64,000 nucleotides of DNA, from positions 5,923,245-5,987,244 of the forward strand of contig JABBOT010000007.1 in NCBI GenBank assembly GCA_016165875.1, written 5' to 3'. The notes under the pieces are model-generated. The model was not told where the DNA came from, did no database searches, and saw only the letters and a list, made by a program, of their open reading frames with translations. Below are positions 12,183 to 25,579 of the stretch, piece by piece; within the stretch, counting starts at the first letter, position 1; every line of letters begins with the position of its first letter. The translations under genes were made by a program, and so were the position numbers. The stretch is from Acanthopleura granulata (lineage: Eukaryota; Mollusca; Polyplacophora; Chitonida; Chitonidae).

Positions 12183-12560
12183 TTCACAAGCACGTCACTC
12201 AACTGAGCATTACAGAGAGTTGTGTCCAAGAGAGCTCCAATGTTGTTGAGGATCTCAGACAGGGACTGAACCGGCTGAGGAAAACGAAAGAACCAAAGGC
12301 TCTCCCAGGGCATCTCAGTCCCATGGTGAGGTTCTCCCCGTCGGAAAACGCAGCTGCTGAAGACGCCTCAAGAGTTCAGTCTCGTCTCCGACGAGTGTTG
12401 GGATGCAAATCTACTGAGGAGATGATCGAACAGTCTGTGGCAGGAACTGTACATGTTCCTGCTTGTGAGCTGAAGGGGACTTCTCCAGAGAGGCTGCTAA
12501 ACTGGACGGAAGGAAGACGTAATCAGCCTATAAACCCACCCAGACGGTCATCTGGTGTCC
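12183..12560 (+). CDS. Unidentified open frame, possible exon
   Basis: Open from just after a TAA at about 12172 to at least 12560, this frame has coding-like composition (VQSRLRRVLGCKSTEEM, ACELKGTSPERLLNW). The in-frame ATG at 12323 could be internal. T-rich sequence and a CAG at 12125 would make an acceptor, but the frame after it stops quickly. It may be the downstream part of the candidate secreted-protein gene at 11299. No known domain seen. Confidence 0.25.
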
Positions 12561-13371
12561 ATATGTATACATTTTCCCTACTTCTACAATTGACACACCT
12601 TTGCTGTACTCTCCATTCATTTGTGGTTTGCAGACTTAACCACAAAGGTAAAAAGGCTAGGCTTAACTCAGACTCAACCTACAAGATCAAAGATTGAATT
12701 ACCGTTTATCTGAATTGGAAGTAACACCTTGGTTCTGACCGCTTCTAACTTCTTTGAATGGAAGAGAATAGTGCCAGAAAACCCATCGGCCTTTCCTACG
12801 CTTTCATCCACAGAATGACCTCATGACGTATGCCATTCTATAAAGTGCCAGGCAAATGATCTCCTGAGACCTTCGTGGATGGCGGAAGCTTATAGAGAAA
12901 TGCATTAAGGATTTTTCTTCTATGCTGTTGAGCTGGCGTTAAGCGAGGGTGGCGTTACAAAGAGATTCGGTAAAACCATTGATGGTTGTATTTCACTTAT
13001 ACGATGTTGGTATATGCTATGGGTGGAGATAAGCAGAGAGTCCACGATAAACCGCTGACCTTTGGCCAGTTGCTGATGAATTTTTCCCTCGTGTGATTTA
13101 CAGACATGAACACAGTTTTGGTAGATGATAAAATGGCGTTCCAGATAATTCTCTAAAACTTAAAGATTCCCTGTGCAGGACAGGACCAACACTTCTTGTG
13201 TCAGTGGCGTTGAAAGACGAGCACCCTAAACACTCGGTCACAAACTGCATCATCACAGAAATACCGGCGGGGACGTAAGATGGTTGTGTTGGTGTCTGGC
13301 AGGTCATTAGTGTTATAGTTTTTTTGACAATCCCACTTTACAAGAAAGACACAAGTTCGTGACGACTACCC

Positions 13372-13490
13372 CGAATAACCTAAAATTTCGTCCATTACTC
13401 ATTTTTCCGCATTCTGACAGTTATGTTGGTTTTAGAAAAATGGTTTAAAGTTTGTGTGAAATCCTATGGAACAAACCTAAAACCATGGTT
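13372..13490 (+). repeat. Interspersed repeat A, copy 2
   Basis: It shares the ordered words of the copy at 2043: CCTAAAATTTCGTCCATTAC, CATTCTGACAGTT and GGTTTTAGAAAAATGGTTT. It is diverged and shows no coding frame. Confidence 0.4.
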
Positions 13491-13987
13491 CAAAAGGATT
13501 TACGATGAGTTACATTATTTATCCCATATAACTGAAGATACCTGATTTTATGTAATGATAATTTAATTTGAATATGTATAAATGATAATTCGAATATTCC
13601 CCTTTGTAATAATTTCTCATGCCTTTCATGCATTTTGCAGATACATTTACTTAAAAACTGGCTGAGCTCAATGTATAAATCATGTGGGATATAATTGTTA
13701 GCATTGTTTTCAGCCCTCGACCGGTATTTCGGGATGAGGGATTGGAGGAGTATAAGTTTTTACCCGCGTCTGCTTGTTAACAAAAGTTTCCACCCTTTTT
13801 TTTAACGTTTCAACTGACTGCATCGAAGCTTAGTGCATGGCTTCACAATAACGAGTTAAACGTCAAATTCATGTTTCAGACTGCTACATTCAATTCAGGT
13901 TCAATTATGGCTGCTTTTCTCCCTATATGGACTTTTGCAGACTTCTTTTCAAACGGTGTAGTAAACTGAACTCAGTGCATAACCATT

Positions 13988-14045
13988 AAATATAAATACA
14001 TATACTATATATATTACGTATATATATATATATAAATATACATTA
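13988..14045. repeat. AT-rich microsatellite
   Basis: An imperfect ATAT/TATA tract of about 58 bp, interrupted by ACGT. Confidence 0.7.
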
Positions 14046-15574
14046 AATACATATACAGATGGATGCCGTTAATTAAGTGCTTACACTTTGTTTAATACAC
14101 CCTGTATGTATATAGAAAGTATGCATGCACACTGATCCTATTGGAGACTGACCTTTATATATGTCCATAAATGCAATAGGTTGGTTTATATATACCCATG
14201 CTGGGATATATAAGAGACCATGTGAGTGCAACGACACGGAGACCTCGTAGGACGTATAGTGATCATAACCTTTATCACCTTACAATCTCGCTTTCGGCTT
14301 ACAGTCCATTGACGCATCCGCTATACATACACAAAGCTTTATTTTACCTGTATATAGGGCATGTGTTTATTTGCGAGACTCAATTAATGGAAGAACCGGC
14401 GCGTCATAACCTCGGTTTATACAGACGTGATTTTATTGACAGACCTCTCCATTGTCAGATCTGTAGACGCCTATCAATTCAAAAACACTTCCATGGCCTA
14501 TATATTTCACGCATTAATGGACACACAAAGTACGTGAAAGACATGTTATCCCGATATACACATTAGAATTTGCGTTTGGTGATTTGCGTTCTCAACAGCA
14601 AGCTTATATAGGCCTATACATATGATTTATTCTATTCATATGCTTACAGTTAAAAACAAGATAATTATACCCTATAAATATCAAAAAGAAGTAATCTATT
14701 CATTTTTTTTCCTTCACACTGAAGATCATGTAGACTTAATAATTATAGATGATTTTTTCCTCTTTTGAGTTGATAAATTGAGAAAAAAATGTCAATGTTT
14801 AACTTATATAAGTGTATCCACGGAACATTCGTTCATCAGCCAGATGTCTATATACCTGACGACGAGGAGTTCTTAGAAAATATTCCGGTACTGTCTTCTT
14901 GTAGCAGGGCGAGTCCATGCCGCCAAAGTGCTGCCTCCATTGGAACATCATGCCGAAAACACCAGACATATGACACCCCAGCAGTAATGCACATTACACT
15001 GCGTGGCACCGGACCGATCAGTCTTGTTCCCTTGCTCTAACCTCTCAGTGCTGTGTGCCAAGTGAGGCAACAAGATCCGTTTTAAAAGTCTTTGGCTTGA
15101 CCCGACCGGCGATTGTACGGAATTTTCTCTTGACCTTGAGGCGGATGCTGTAACCACCAGGGCACCGAGAGGGTGAAGGACAAACGAGGTACGGGTTCAT
15201 ACCGGGCTTTCAACAGAAGATTTGTACATCCCATTGTTGTTTTCGGCCGTTTGCGTTCTTTAGCGTTTGTTGAAGACCACTTGTATTCCTCTAATCAATG
15301 TGGCGTACGGATCTTTAGGTAACACATGAGTCAGTTTGAAAGAAACTTTCAAAATAGCGGTGGTTTACGCCGGGAACTTCGGAATTCTCCACCCATAAAA
15401 CTGGCTGCTATCACTTAAGCGTTCGTAGTGTTCAATGATACAGCATGCTTATAATGCTGTTAAATGTGAGTGCCATTTGCATGCAACATCTTAAAATGTT
15501 ATGACCAGTAATGATTGTTTGTATTCATGCATGGGTGGCCATACTTGTACATAAGCACACATATAACGTGCACC

Positions 15575-15774
15575 AGGGGCCGATTCCACAAAGCATTTTT
15601 TTTACTTTGGTAAAATTGTTAAAACCTAAATAAAATTAAACATTTTTAAAATTTTGAAATAAAGGCATGGGTGGTGCATGTATTTTTTTAAAATCAATAA
15701 GTATCAAATAAGCTGTAAAATTGAGATTACAAGTTTGGACTTAAGTCAAAACTTGCTTTGTGGAACAAAGCTGG
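15575..15774. mobile_element. Foldback element, MITE-like (about 200 bp)
   Basis: The left end reads CAGGGGCCGATTCCACAAAG and the right end, on the other strand, reads CCAGCTTTGTTCCACAAAGC. The shared TTCCACAAAGCA forms an inverted repeat around an AT-rich core without open frames. The ends resemble those of the elements at 30467 and 58514. A target-site duplication was not established. Confidence 0.55.
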
Positions 15775-15914
15775 AATAAAATACGATCTCTAGAATATCA
15801 AACACCCGACACAAAGCCCCACCCAGTCGCATTATACCCACACCAGCACATGGGCAATTTCTCTTGAAACTGTAGCTGTGCGCAAAGTGCACAAGAGCTA
15901 GTGCAAACATTGCT

Positions 15915-15990
15915 GATGTTATGAAACCTTATAGATGTGACTCGATTGGGGATTGAGCCTCGGATCTGACATTTACGAGGCAAACGCTCT
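15915..15990 (-). repeat. tRNA-like segment (SINE head remnant)
   Basis: The minus strand reads GGCTAGAGCGTTTGCCTCGT, then GATCCGAGGCTCAATCCCC, which resembles the D arm and T arm of a tRNA without a complete cloverleaf. It is probably a decayed tRNA-derived retroposon and not a functional tRNA. Confidence 0.3.
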
Positions 15991-18697
15991 AGCCTCTATA
16001 GGTGTACAATGTATATTCACGAACAAGTTGCAACTGTAAATCTACCGTTAATCATATGATGCTCCGTTAAATTAAGTACAAATATATAAGAGAAAGTCAC
16101 AGAATTTGTACACGACAATAAGGGTAATTCGTTGAGGGTGTAAAAGTGGTGCAATATATCCTGGATTCCCATCCAGGAATTTAACTCATTCATCACCAGC
16201 GAAATTTTTATGTGTCCCAGTAAAAAACTATATAGACCTAAACGAAAAATGTTATCCGGGGACGTTCATGAAACGTTATAGACAGAGCTTGACCTTGGCA
16301 CAAGCACCAATCCAAAGAAGTAGGCCTATACGAGACATTCTGTGAATCTTAACCCTTGTACGTATAGCGGAACTGAAGAATGTTTTCTTGCCTTTGGGGT
16401 TATATAATGGGCTTTAACACCGACGGGCTTTAATACCGAACACGGAAACAAATAATTGTTGTTGTTTTTTTTTGTATGTGTATTTTAATGTTTAGTTCTC
16501 TTACTATTGAACCTTTTGCAGCTCTTACGAATCCACATGAGGATGCATGACATTTTTTTGTATTTTTTTTTCTACTGGAAGAATATAGCACTTCTGCTTG
16601 CTGTTTACCCAAACTATTGCTCTCCTCATGGTACTTTCATTAAAGAAGCTTTTGTGGTCGACCTTTTGGTCCCGAAAAAAACAAACTTTGTATGGAAATT
16701 TATAAATTACAATCGACTTAATCTACAATAGTTTTGTGTAAAGTTTTTGCTTGATTCAGTCCACAGTCGAATCACGTCGAATTTGCAATTTTGGCACTTC
16801 CAGTCATGGCGGTCAGAGAAGTGTATATGCAGTAGATCTGTTGATCCTCAAACCAATATCGTCGCCCATGTACGACTGAAACAGTGCAGAGCCCACATGA
16901 CGTCACGGGTAAGTAACTATCATGTCAGCCTAAATTGTAGGCGTTACGTCGCCATGGGCAGCTACGTTCTCGTAACGTTTTCTTCAAGCAAATGGCTCCA
17001 GTATAAAATCAGTCTTGGCTACCAGATATAGGTCATCATAAGTTGCCAGTAACTATTATCACTACGTAAACTTTTTGGCCTATTTACACAGGCTTTGTGG
17101 AAGTGGTGCCATGCACACTGGGAACTATGTGGACCATGTTTAACTTAACCAAGCAGGTTTTAATGCGAAAGCTGTTTTGAATTTACATTCACCGCTGACT
17201 TCATTTATAGGCCTAAAGGCAGTAGGCATGAACAGCAAGTCATCAGTTGCTTCCTAAAAAAGTTTTTATTCCAAAAGCTGCGAATTATACAAGTAGTAAA
17301 TACGTAACCTTGGATTATTACCTGAACGTTATGCCCAGTTAAGGGCAGTACACATATCAGTACATTACAATGGTTGCAAGAGTACAGTACAGATTAGCAA
17401 CCATGAATACCAAATATCACATTGGTCAGTAAGAATACATGATACAGAGTTAAAATGTCGGATATGCTGTACACAACAAATGAGTGGTCTGTAATAAATG
17501 GCATTTTGTATCAGTGAGTAAATTTAATTAATAAAAATATTTTTTTCATTGACATAATACTTTGTACGTGAACAAAGACCAGTTTAATACCACAGGAAAC
17601 CTCAATAAATAAGTGGTTCTACCCAACAGTCAAATGCGAGCCGTGTGCAAATATACATATTAAATAGAGATGACCTTTAAAAGAACATCGACTTTGGCAT
17701 ACAACATTCCGGCTGGGATGTTTACTTCCCCTAATAATACTATGTCGTCCTGTTTATTTCCGCAAATAACAGGATTTAAACTTGTACACTTGATTTGCTT
17801 TTACCGTTTATATAATTTACACAGAAGTGAAATTTCAGAATTGTCTTCAGTTGTGAAAGTGTTATTTATACATATTACTTTTGTGATCACTACAGGGTTA
17901 AACACCGCCGTAGCGATGTTTGTTGTGTAACCGGTATCGGGTTACAGAACAAACACCACGACGAAGGTTTTAAACCTTGTTCTCCCCCAAAACTGAAGAA
18001 AATGTGGGAAAAACGCCCTATTATATGCTGCCGATCTCATGAACTCCCTCCGCAGAGGTCATGAATTTAAGACCAATCAACGACAAGCTTAGGACTCTCG
18101 AGTTGCCCTAGATATTGCAATGACATTGTATGTATGACGTCGTGTCTTATTGTCGCGTGCCGTCCGAATGTAAAAGTTTATTGTACATGTATTGTGACAT
18201 CATACTACTGAGCTCAGATTGGAACGTCATGAAACAAAGCGTTTCTTTGTCCGACGGTATGGAGTTCACGTTGTGGTGTGGGAGTTCTAATTCACCGCAG
18301 CTGTTGTTAGATTAAAATCAACTGGTACCCCATTGCCCACCACCATCATGGACAACAAAGACTTACTGAGCATGGGAAAAATCTCTTTCCCAACAAATAA
18401 TTACCCCTTAGATGTTGGGCAGATATTGCAGACAAGTAAGTGATCTGTCCTCACAAAGTTAAAATCCAAAATCAAGGAATAGGTTAAATAAGTTTCTGTA
18501 ATTACATCAACAAATGGTCAAAGATGCAAAGCTGGGGTACGTGGAAACTAGAATACGTTTTGGCATACGTTCTTACGTTCTTTGCATAAAGAAAAACTGC
18601 ATAAAGTTAATACCTCAAACAAACTTAAAACATGCACTAAAGTACAAAAACATCTGATGAATAGCTTGCATACGTAGAATCAACATTACTGAATGAG

Positions 18698-18961
18698 TTA
18701 ACAGATGTGTTGTCCACAAAGAAGGGATTCAATACCCTTACAAGCATCACACTGTTCCAAACACTGTGAAACAATTTCAAGAAAACTACGAAAACGCTTC
18801 TCTTGGACTAGAGTTTGAAAACTTAACAATGAAACAAGAAGTTTCTGACGAAATTCTGCGAAAACACATTTGTACAATTTATACATGGTTGAGACATCGA
18901 CATGCACAACACACGCAGTGGCCAGTCTAGCCGCTTTCAAAGTCGAATGAATCCATGCCAT
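18698..18961 (-). CDS. Unidentified short open frame (87 aa)
   Basis: The frame from ATG at 18961 to stop at 18698 has coding-like composition: AWIHSTLKAARLATACVVHV, CVFAEFRQKLLVSLLSFQ and three Cys near the end. It lies 135 bp beyond the stop of the 19.1-25.6 kb gene on the same strand. It could be part of that gene's 3' UTR, a separate small gene or a fragment of a mobile element. I do not recognise it. Confidence 0.2.
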   Translation of the reverse strand: MAWIHSTLKAARLATACVVHVDVSTMYKLYKCVFAEFRQKLLVSLLSFQTLVQEKRFRSFLEIVSQCLEQCDACKGIESLLCGQHIC

Positions 18962-19095
18962 ATAGCATTCTACAAAACGCTAGAACGCCCATAATGAAAC
19001 AGATTTGGCGTGTATGTTCATTCCGTTTGTGGTATTCGTCGAGTCATCGTGTGAAAGCTGCTCTACATGACTGCGGCTGCCAAATGGTAACAGGA

Positions 19096-22000
19096 CTAGG
19101 CTAGCTGAATCAGATTAGAGCGTACAGCTCTTGACGTCCTGTACACTCGCGTTTCGTGGCGTGGACGGGACCAGTATGTCTCCTCACTCTCGTTAAGGAT
19201 AGGAACATCAACGGGATCAGCCACAGAACCGTTATCACTAACACCACTAGCCCTGCCGTTATTGTTGTTTTGGTTGAGATTGTGTTGTTGCGCAAAGGTT
19301 TGTGGCTTGTGCTGGGTGGAAAAAACGGCATACTCCGCTTGCATCATAGGGGGCCCATGTTGCACACCGGGAACGAAATGCGGAATCAACCGGTTTTGAA
19401 AGTGCACCTGCGGATGCTGAATGCCCCCTGCGAAGCCAGCGTAGTGGTCTCCCCTCTCATAGCCACCGGCCCCGGCATTTGGTGCCTCAGACATTTTTGC
19501 TCCCTGGGCATGAGGTTGCTGATGAGAAAGGTGAGCATTAAAGGCCTGTTGCCCGAAGTTTTCGGGGTTTGTCGCGGCGGGAGTTGGTGCCTGTGGAAAC
19601 ACATGCGAGGGTCTCATCGTCGCTCTTATCGCTGTAGCGGCTATGTGAGGCTGGTGGACTAGAACGTGGGGTCGACCTTGTATGTCCACGCGGTTCCATC
19701 CTGGGATTCCCACACCCACGGCCTTGCCGTTCACGTCTGTTAACATGTAACCGCCTTGGTGAGGCCGTGGGTGCCAGATGGTGATATTGCTGCCTATTTG
19801 AGCCACAGGTCTCTGGAACTGGTGGTGGATGACCCTGGTGGCTTGATATGTGGCTGATGGTTGTATGAATGTCTCTCCATTCATTCCGTTGAAGATGGCA
19901 TTTGGAGGTTGCTGCTGTGAAATTAAGAATGTAATAGGGACATTCGAATGTTATGCAACATATTATGGGCGGAGAAGTTCATTTAAAGGGACATGGTTTC
20001 CAAAATATTAGGTATTCTAGCGTTATTACAGAATGACATGAATACTAGATATTTTTCTCAAGAAATAAAAATTATGCTTTTTCGTCAATCCCACCTCCAG
20101 CATTGTACGTTAAGCGAATGTTTAAAGATAAAAAAAACCCCTGAAAACTGAAAAGTCTGTCAGAACATTTAAATGGAGGGCTGGATGAGTTGTAGCCTAT
20201 GTGGAATGTTTCCATATTTGTATGCAACTAGCATCTTATTTAAATTACATGTCTGCCTAATAATCTGCTAGTGTATCAAAAATCTACTATACAATATGCT
20301 ACCCTAGTCATGAGTGTTTGGAATTATCCCTAACAGGAGTGAATGTTTGGCAATAAATGGGAAACATTTATCCTTCCATCGATGTGAACATGACAACGAA
20401 ATGTTACAACATGATTTCATGCATGCATGGTGACCAGAGTCCACTTTTTAGAACCCTCTTAACGTTTCGATCTCAAAACTGCCATTACGATGTAAAACCT
20501 ACAGAAGTCGTTGTGTGATAGTAGTTACGTGCACGTAATAAACGCCAAGAGGGTTTCATGAAAGCGGAGCCAGGCCATAGTTTTAATATGGACTGAAGGT
20601 AAATTTATTTATCATAAGGAATTGGTGATAATATTTTTTTCATTACGATTTCGCTTTTAGTCACACTTCTGGGAATTTAGCACATGCGTCTGCTTTACCT
20701 GCCATGTTTGAGCTGTAGGTATGTGGACAGGCCTGTGTTGCTGGGGCGCCGGGGGTGGCGCAGTTCCAATGCTTGTGTCCAGAACCGTTTTCTCAAAACC
20801 AGGAGGAACTCGGCAACGTGCCTCGTGCATCTGTTGATGAACATCTTCCCCGCTTTCTTCAGGGGGTCTTTGTTCAGGAGGTCTGTATTCACCGAGAACA
20901 AGAAATTACACTTGCGACACGATTATGACACTACATAAAGCCACGACGAAGGTACTCTTTTGACGTCCAGAATTTCTCTTTTTCTTCCGTTAAAAACTTT
21001 GTTTATTTTTTTTAAATGTATTTTTCATTATTTCTATTTCGGAAGGAGTGGGGGGTGGGGTAGGTGGGTCAAGTATTTTAGTAAGAATGGATGTTTTGAC
21101 AACGACTACATGTATTGTCACTGTCACAGTTGGTTTGCCAGAGTGCGGAAATGGCTTACGTTTGAATTCAAGACTCGTGTGCTTTCTCGTTATCAGTCTG
21201 TGCCTTTGTATGGGTATAAACCTTTGGCCTTGATTGTTAACAGTAGCTATATGCCTTTCTCTAAAAAGGATCAAGTGAACAAACCTTGTTGTTGTTGGCA
21301 CTTGAGTGGGAACTCTCGTTTCTTGGGGCACCGTTGTGGCGCCGCTTACCCCGGGTGTTGTTTTGGTTTCGAACGTCGACTTTGCGGCAGTTCTCGCAAT
21401 CAGCTTCCGCAGCCACTCTGGTGAGCTGATGTTGTACAAAAGCAAAAAAAGGAAATATTGGCAGTACTCTATCGTATTAATTTTCAGTAATGTCCATCCT
21501 GACAATGAAACAGAGAATGGTCTAGTTCAACCAAAGAGCAATGTACATGTAGATCCAAAGGATTTTAGAATGAAACATTTCAAATAGCGTGATTCTTTCG
21601 ATGGACATCACGGTTCATGATCGAAAACGTGGATGAAAATACAACTGTATGTCATTTACAACCTTTGAAGTACGTTTGTCACAAAAATGTTCACTCAGTG
21701 TTCTGTATATTCAAGGTCTCGTCTGTCTTGAAACGGCCTTTCTTGGAATCACTTCTGGAAAATCAAATATGGACGAATATGGATAACATACTAAATCCAG
21801 ATCTAGCATCCGCTCCATCTCTTAGATGTAACTTGGGTGATGTGAGTGTCCTCCTAGTTCTTGGCCTTTTGAAGGAAAGACATGAAAGCAGGAACAACTG
21901 TTGCTTCATTTGTGGCTAGACAAAACCAATGTTTGACCTAAACTGTGCTCTCCCCCGAGGTTAAATCAAGCAAAGACAACGGCAGAAAACATCTGTTTTC

Positions 22001-25000
22001 ATTGGACTCCTCTGCATCCATGGGATAGAAATCGGCTTCATGTTATCAAAGTTAGACAACACCTCCACCCTTACGACCCCACAAACTACAAACTGGAACT
22101 CACAGAGTTACGCCTTATCCATTTGTACAACCTCAATGACAACTACCTGGACAAAATGTCTTTCACATGTAATTATTTTAACACCCTTTTTTATTAACTA
22201 CGCTACACCAATTTTTACTTTACCAACTAAATTGAACGTTTAAACATGAATACTGATGTGCACAGGCCCTGAGAAAAATAAACCATATTAAGCATGGGCA
22301 CACTCACGAATTTAAGGGATTCAACGAAGACGTCTTTGCTATGGAAAATGGATCTCTAGGCTGAGCTTCTGTGGGCTGTGTCACTGATGCAGTTACGCTA
22401 ACGGTCGACTGTGATGCACCTGTTAGTGCAGCGGAATGCTGGTCATTCCCTTGGTCTCCGTTCTCTGTCTTCGAATCACCATTATTAGTGGTAGGTTCGT
22501 CTCCATGGTGTCCAGCATTGGTTGTCGTGGACTGTTCGCTGGCAGGAGCGCTGTCTGTGCTGTCCAAGTGGTTTTGCACAACTTTTGTCTGTGAAACCAA
22601 GGTCACAATGTTGGAGGTGGATATTCCGACTTTAGTCTTTGTTCCGGAGGCAATCTGAGTCACTGTGCCGATTGCTTTCGTGTGAGCCGTTGCTGTAGTG
22701 TATATATGCTGTGCCACTCGAGCGGCCCAGGAATCAGATTTCGACACGGTGTCTTTGGCAGTCGTCCTCAGCGTTGGCCTCATGATTTTAACACCGGCTC
22801 TTTCCTTCGTGGCGTTCTTCAAATGTTTCAGAGACTCCTCGTCGATGTGCTGCTCGGCGATTCGCTGCCAGAGGTGTGGACTTTTTCGGCCATTGTCACC
22901 GAACTCCTCAAGTTTGGAAGGCGCCATGTCCGGAGACATTGAGGGTTTTTTCTGAGTCGGTTCTTTTCGGACTGACCTGACGTCGCCTCTTCCGAGGATC
23001 GTTACGGTCGGCCATGATGGGCTAGTTTTCACCTCTGACATCACGTGCGTGCGACGTCGCGGTGCTATTGGTGGTTTTCTTGCGGTGATGCGACGCGGAA
23101 TCTGTGAGCCGTTGGATTCTGTGCAGTCTACCCACAGCTTCTGAACCGACCGGAGCTTTTCGACCATCGCCTCTTCGTCGGAAGACAGATCTCCGGACCC
23201 TTGGTGGTACGAACCAAACCCATAGCCTATCAGCACTGACGACGAAGTGTTGGAAGACAAAGCCCGAGCGACCTCTGTCTTTTCCAAAGTTTCCCGAAGA
23301 ATGGCGGATTCTTGACGAAGACTTTTCAGGTATTTGGTGTACTTTTGCAAACATTCATCCACCATGTCTGAGACCTTGTCCAGCCACAAGAGGGCGTTCC
23401 CACCAGGATCGTTTTCGGGTTCACGACTAATATCTTTGGTCACGTGATTAGCCAGACCGTGGAACTGTCTGTATTAGCAAAAGAAGACGGTGTGATAAAT
23501 GTCGGTATCATGAACATTTGGAACAAACCTATGTAAATAAAGGATTGGTGTTGGAGTTGGTTCAGTTTAATTATTTAGTTCCAAACTTTTTTTAACATAT
23601 CAAAGTGGACATGAGCATAAATATTTGTGCATGGAACTATGTGTCTTCAGATCTACTGTTAAATAGTACAAAATGGACATGAGGTAGACGTACTGCTTGG
23701 AATCCACTGGCAAACGGTACAGAGGTGACATGGGATATGCGACTATATATGTTCACCCAGTTAAGTAGCTGAACATTTGCTGTCAAGTAATACACTGGAC
23801 ATAAGGCCTAAACACACATATGAGTAGCTTACAGCCTTGGATCAAATGGATTGTTATACACAGTGACCTCTGAATTCGACCGCCCTTGACCCACAACTCG
23901 AACGGCATCCCAGTAAGCGCTCAAAATCTGTACCAAGGAAAAATGGAGCAGTCTCTTGTGAATAACGCAGAAAATGATACATTTTCTTGCGCATTCTTGA
24001 ATATCAGTTCCTAACTAATCACAAATTATCGTGTAGCCTTTGGGGTTCTCTATCTACATGGCTCGGGAAACTTACTGTGGGATATGAACTTGAATAATTT
24101 TACATTTTGACTTGTCTCCCAAAGAAGTGTTTTCAGGAATTAAACAGATCGATTCCTACGCAAAGTATTGACTAATTTTGCCTTATAATGAAGGCAAAAA
24201 ACCAGAATTATTTGTGTATCTGTTATAACTTAGAAGTAGACGACAAACATATACATGGATATATTTCACATGTACTGTATGTATACTATATATTCAGTTG
24301 ACCTGTAAAAGTTATGAACTTGACCACGTTTAAATGCACCGATTAAAGATGTGCGTTACTTAATTTTTTTTAGAGAACTCTGACTTCTGAAAAGCACGGG
24401 CCTAAATAAAATTGGACATTTATAACGTTTCAAAGGCTTTTTCACTTTCAGATTAATGTCAAGCGCCTGAGATCATTCAGTGACAGAAACGCCGAATTAT
24501 TTCGCGTACAGGACATGATTTAAGAGAAAAAAAAGAGCGTGGAATGTTTATAGTCGTCTTAGGCCTAAAGTTGTTTCTCTTTGAGGGTTGTTTTTCACCG
24601 TATCATATATTCTCAGTTCCGTACAAAAGGACATAATAAAGATAAAAGAAATATATAACGTTGCTTTTTTCTCACACCGACCTTGTTATTTTTGGAAACG
24701 TCAGTCCGTGGCTGGTACGTTATGTTTGGATCAAGCCATTGTCGTATGCTGAAGGCAAAGAGAACTATGTATTACTTATGTGTTTCATATATATGCGCAT
24801 GGTTTAACCACGAAATAATTAGGACGAAAATAAACAGAACAATACCTTTTTCTTTTATATGTATACGCCTATGTTCTTCGGTGTTATACATGACACGATA
24901 ATGTCGGAAACATATACCATTTCTCACAGACTCATATAATATATATATATGCTTTGATTCACATGGGATAAAAGGGTAGCGGTCAAGGTGCTTTAAGACA

Positions 25001-25579
25001 AAACTTTCCCAGGCTAAGATTCATTACAAGGACCGATGGGTGTGAATTCATGGCGGTTTATAATTATTGACTACGGGCAGCTTTGTATACAAGCGGACTT
25101 AGAGGTCCAGACAGCTTGCATGTAGTTGTTATTTAGTTCGTTCTTTTAAAGCACTAGACTTACCTGTGTAAGAGTGATTGCACTTTGTCATCTTTTCCCG
25201 ACGTTGTTTCCGCAGTAGTATTGTCTGGGCACGAAAAACGAACCCTTTTCTTATTGCTTGGATCCTTTTCGAATTCGTTTGAATTGACCCCATTGATTCC
25301 ACTTGCATTTGCAGACACGTTGAGAGAGGCCAATATGTCAGCAGAGGTAACCTTATTTAGTCGTTTTTCTATCTCATCAGCTCTAGTTTTTATTTTCCGG
25401 CAGGCAAACCTAAAGGCATCGTCTTGGCATTTCCATGTATCGCTGGCAGATATGTTCAAATTTTCAACAGATGAGCAACATTCCAGCTGTGGACCTTCGC
25501 TTCCATCAAGGCTTTCTGGACTTAACCATCTCCTGGCTTCGTGGAATATTTCATCCAAAAAGTTTTCATTATCTTTCAT
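19096..25579 (-). CDS. Uncharacterised 935-aa protein with a PP1-docking RVxF motif
   Basis: Six exons join in one frame: 25164-25579 (ATG at 25579), 23833-23919, 22308-23468, 21285-21425, 20699-20882 and 19096-19914 (stop). Most junctions are GT-AG with good consensus; the exon 2 acceptor (...TTTTGAG) and the exon 4 donor (AAG/GTTTGT) are weaker and were chosen to keep frame, because the stronger nearby sites give stops. Residues 110-116 are KKRVRFS, a canonical protein phosphatase 1 docking site. The middle has a probable helical segment (LWLDKVSDMVDECLQKYTKY, about residues 185-230), then basic PPIAPRRR and Ser/Thr-rich low-complexity stretches. The last exon is rich in Gln, Pro, His and Asn (NLNQNNNN). 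There is no signal peptide or membrane span. I know no family; a regulatory PP1-binding scaffold is inference only. Confidence 0.7.

Larger units (their letters stand above)
12720..18690. other. Long intergenic stretch
   Basis: No gene is recognised. It contains repeat A copy 2 (13372-13490), an AT dinucleotide tract near 13988-14045, a foldback element (15575-15774) and a tRNA-like segment on the minus strand near 15915-15990. Open frames such as plus 14198-14566 and 17670-17930 lack motifs or splice context. Confidence 0.4.

Noticed and set aside
14198..14566. 122-aa plus-strand open frame
   Set aside because: Composition is not clearly coding and no motif or splice context supports it.
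19156..19662. 168-aa plus-strand frame opposite the last exon of the 19.1-25.6 kb gene
   Set aside because: It is an antisense shadow of the longer spliced minus-strand frame.
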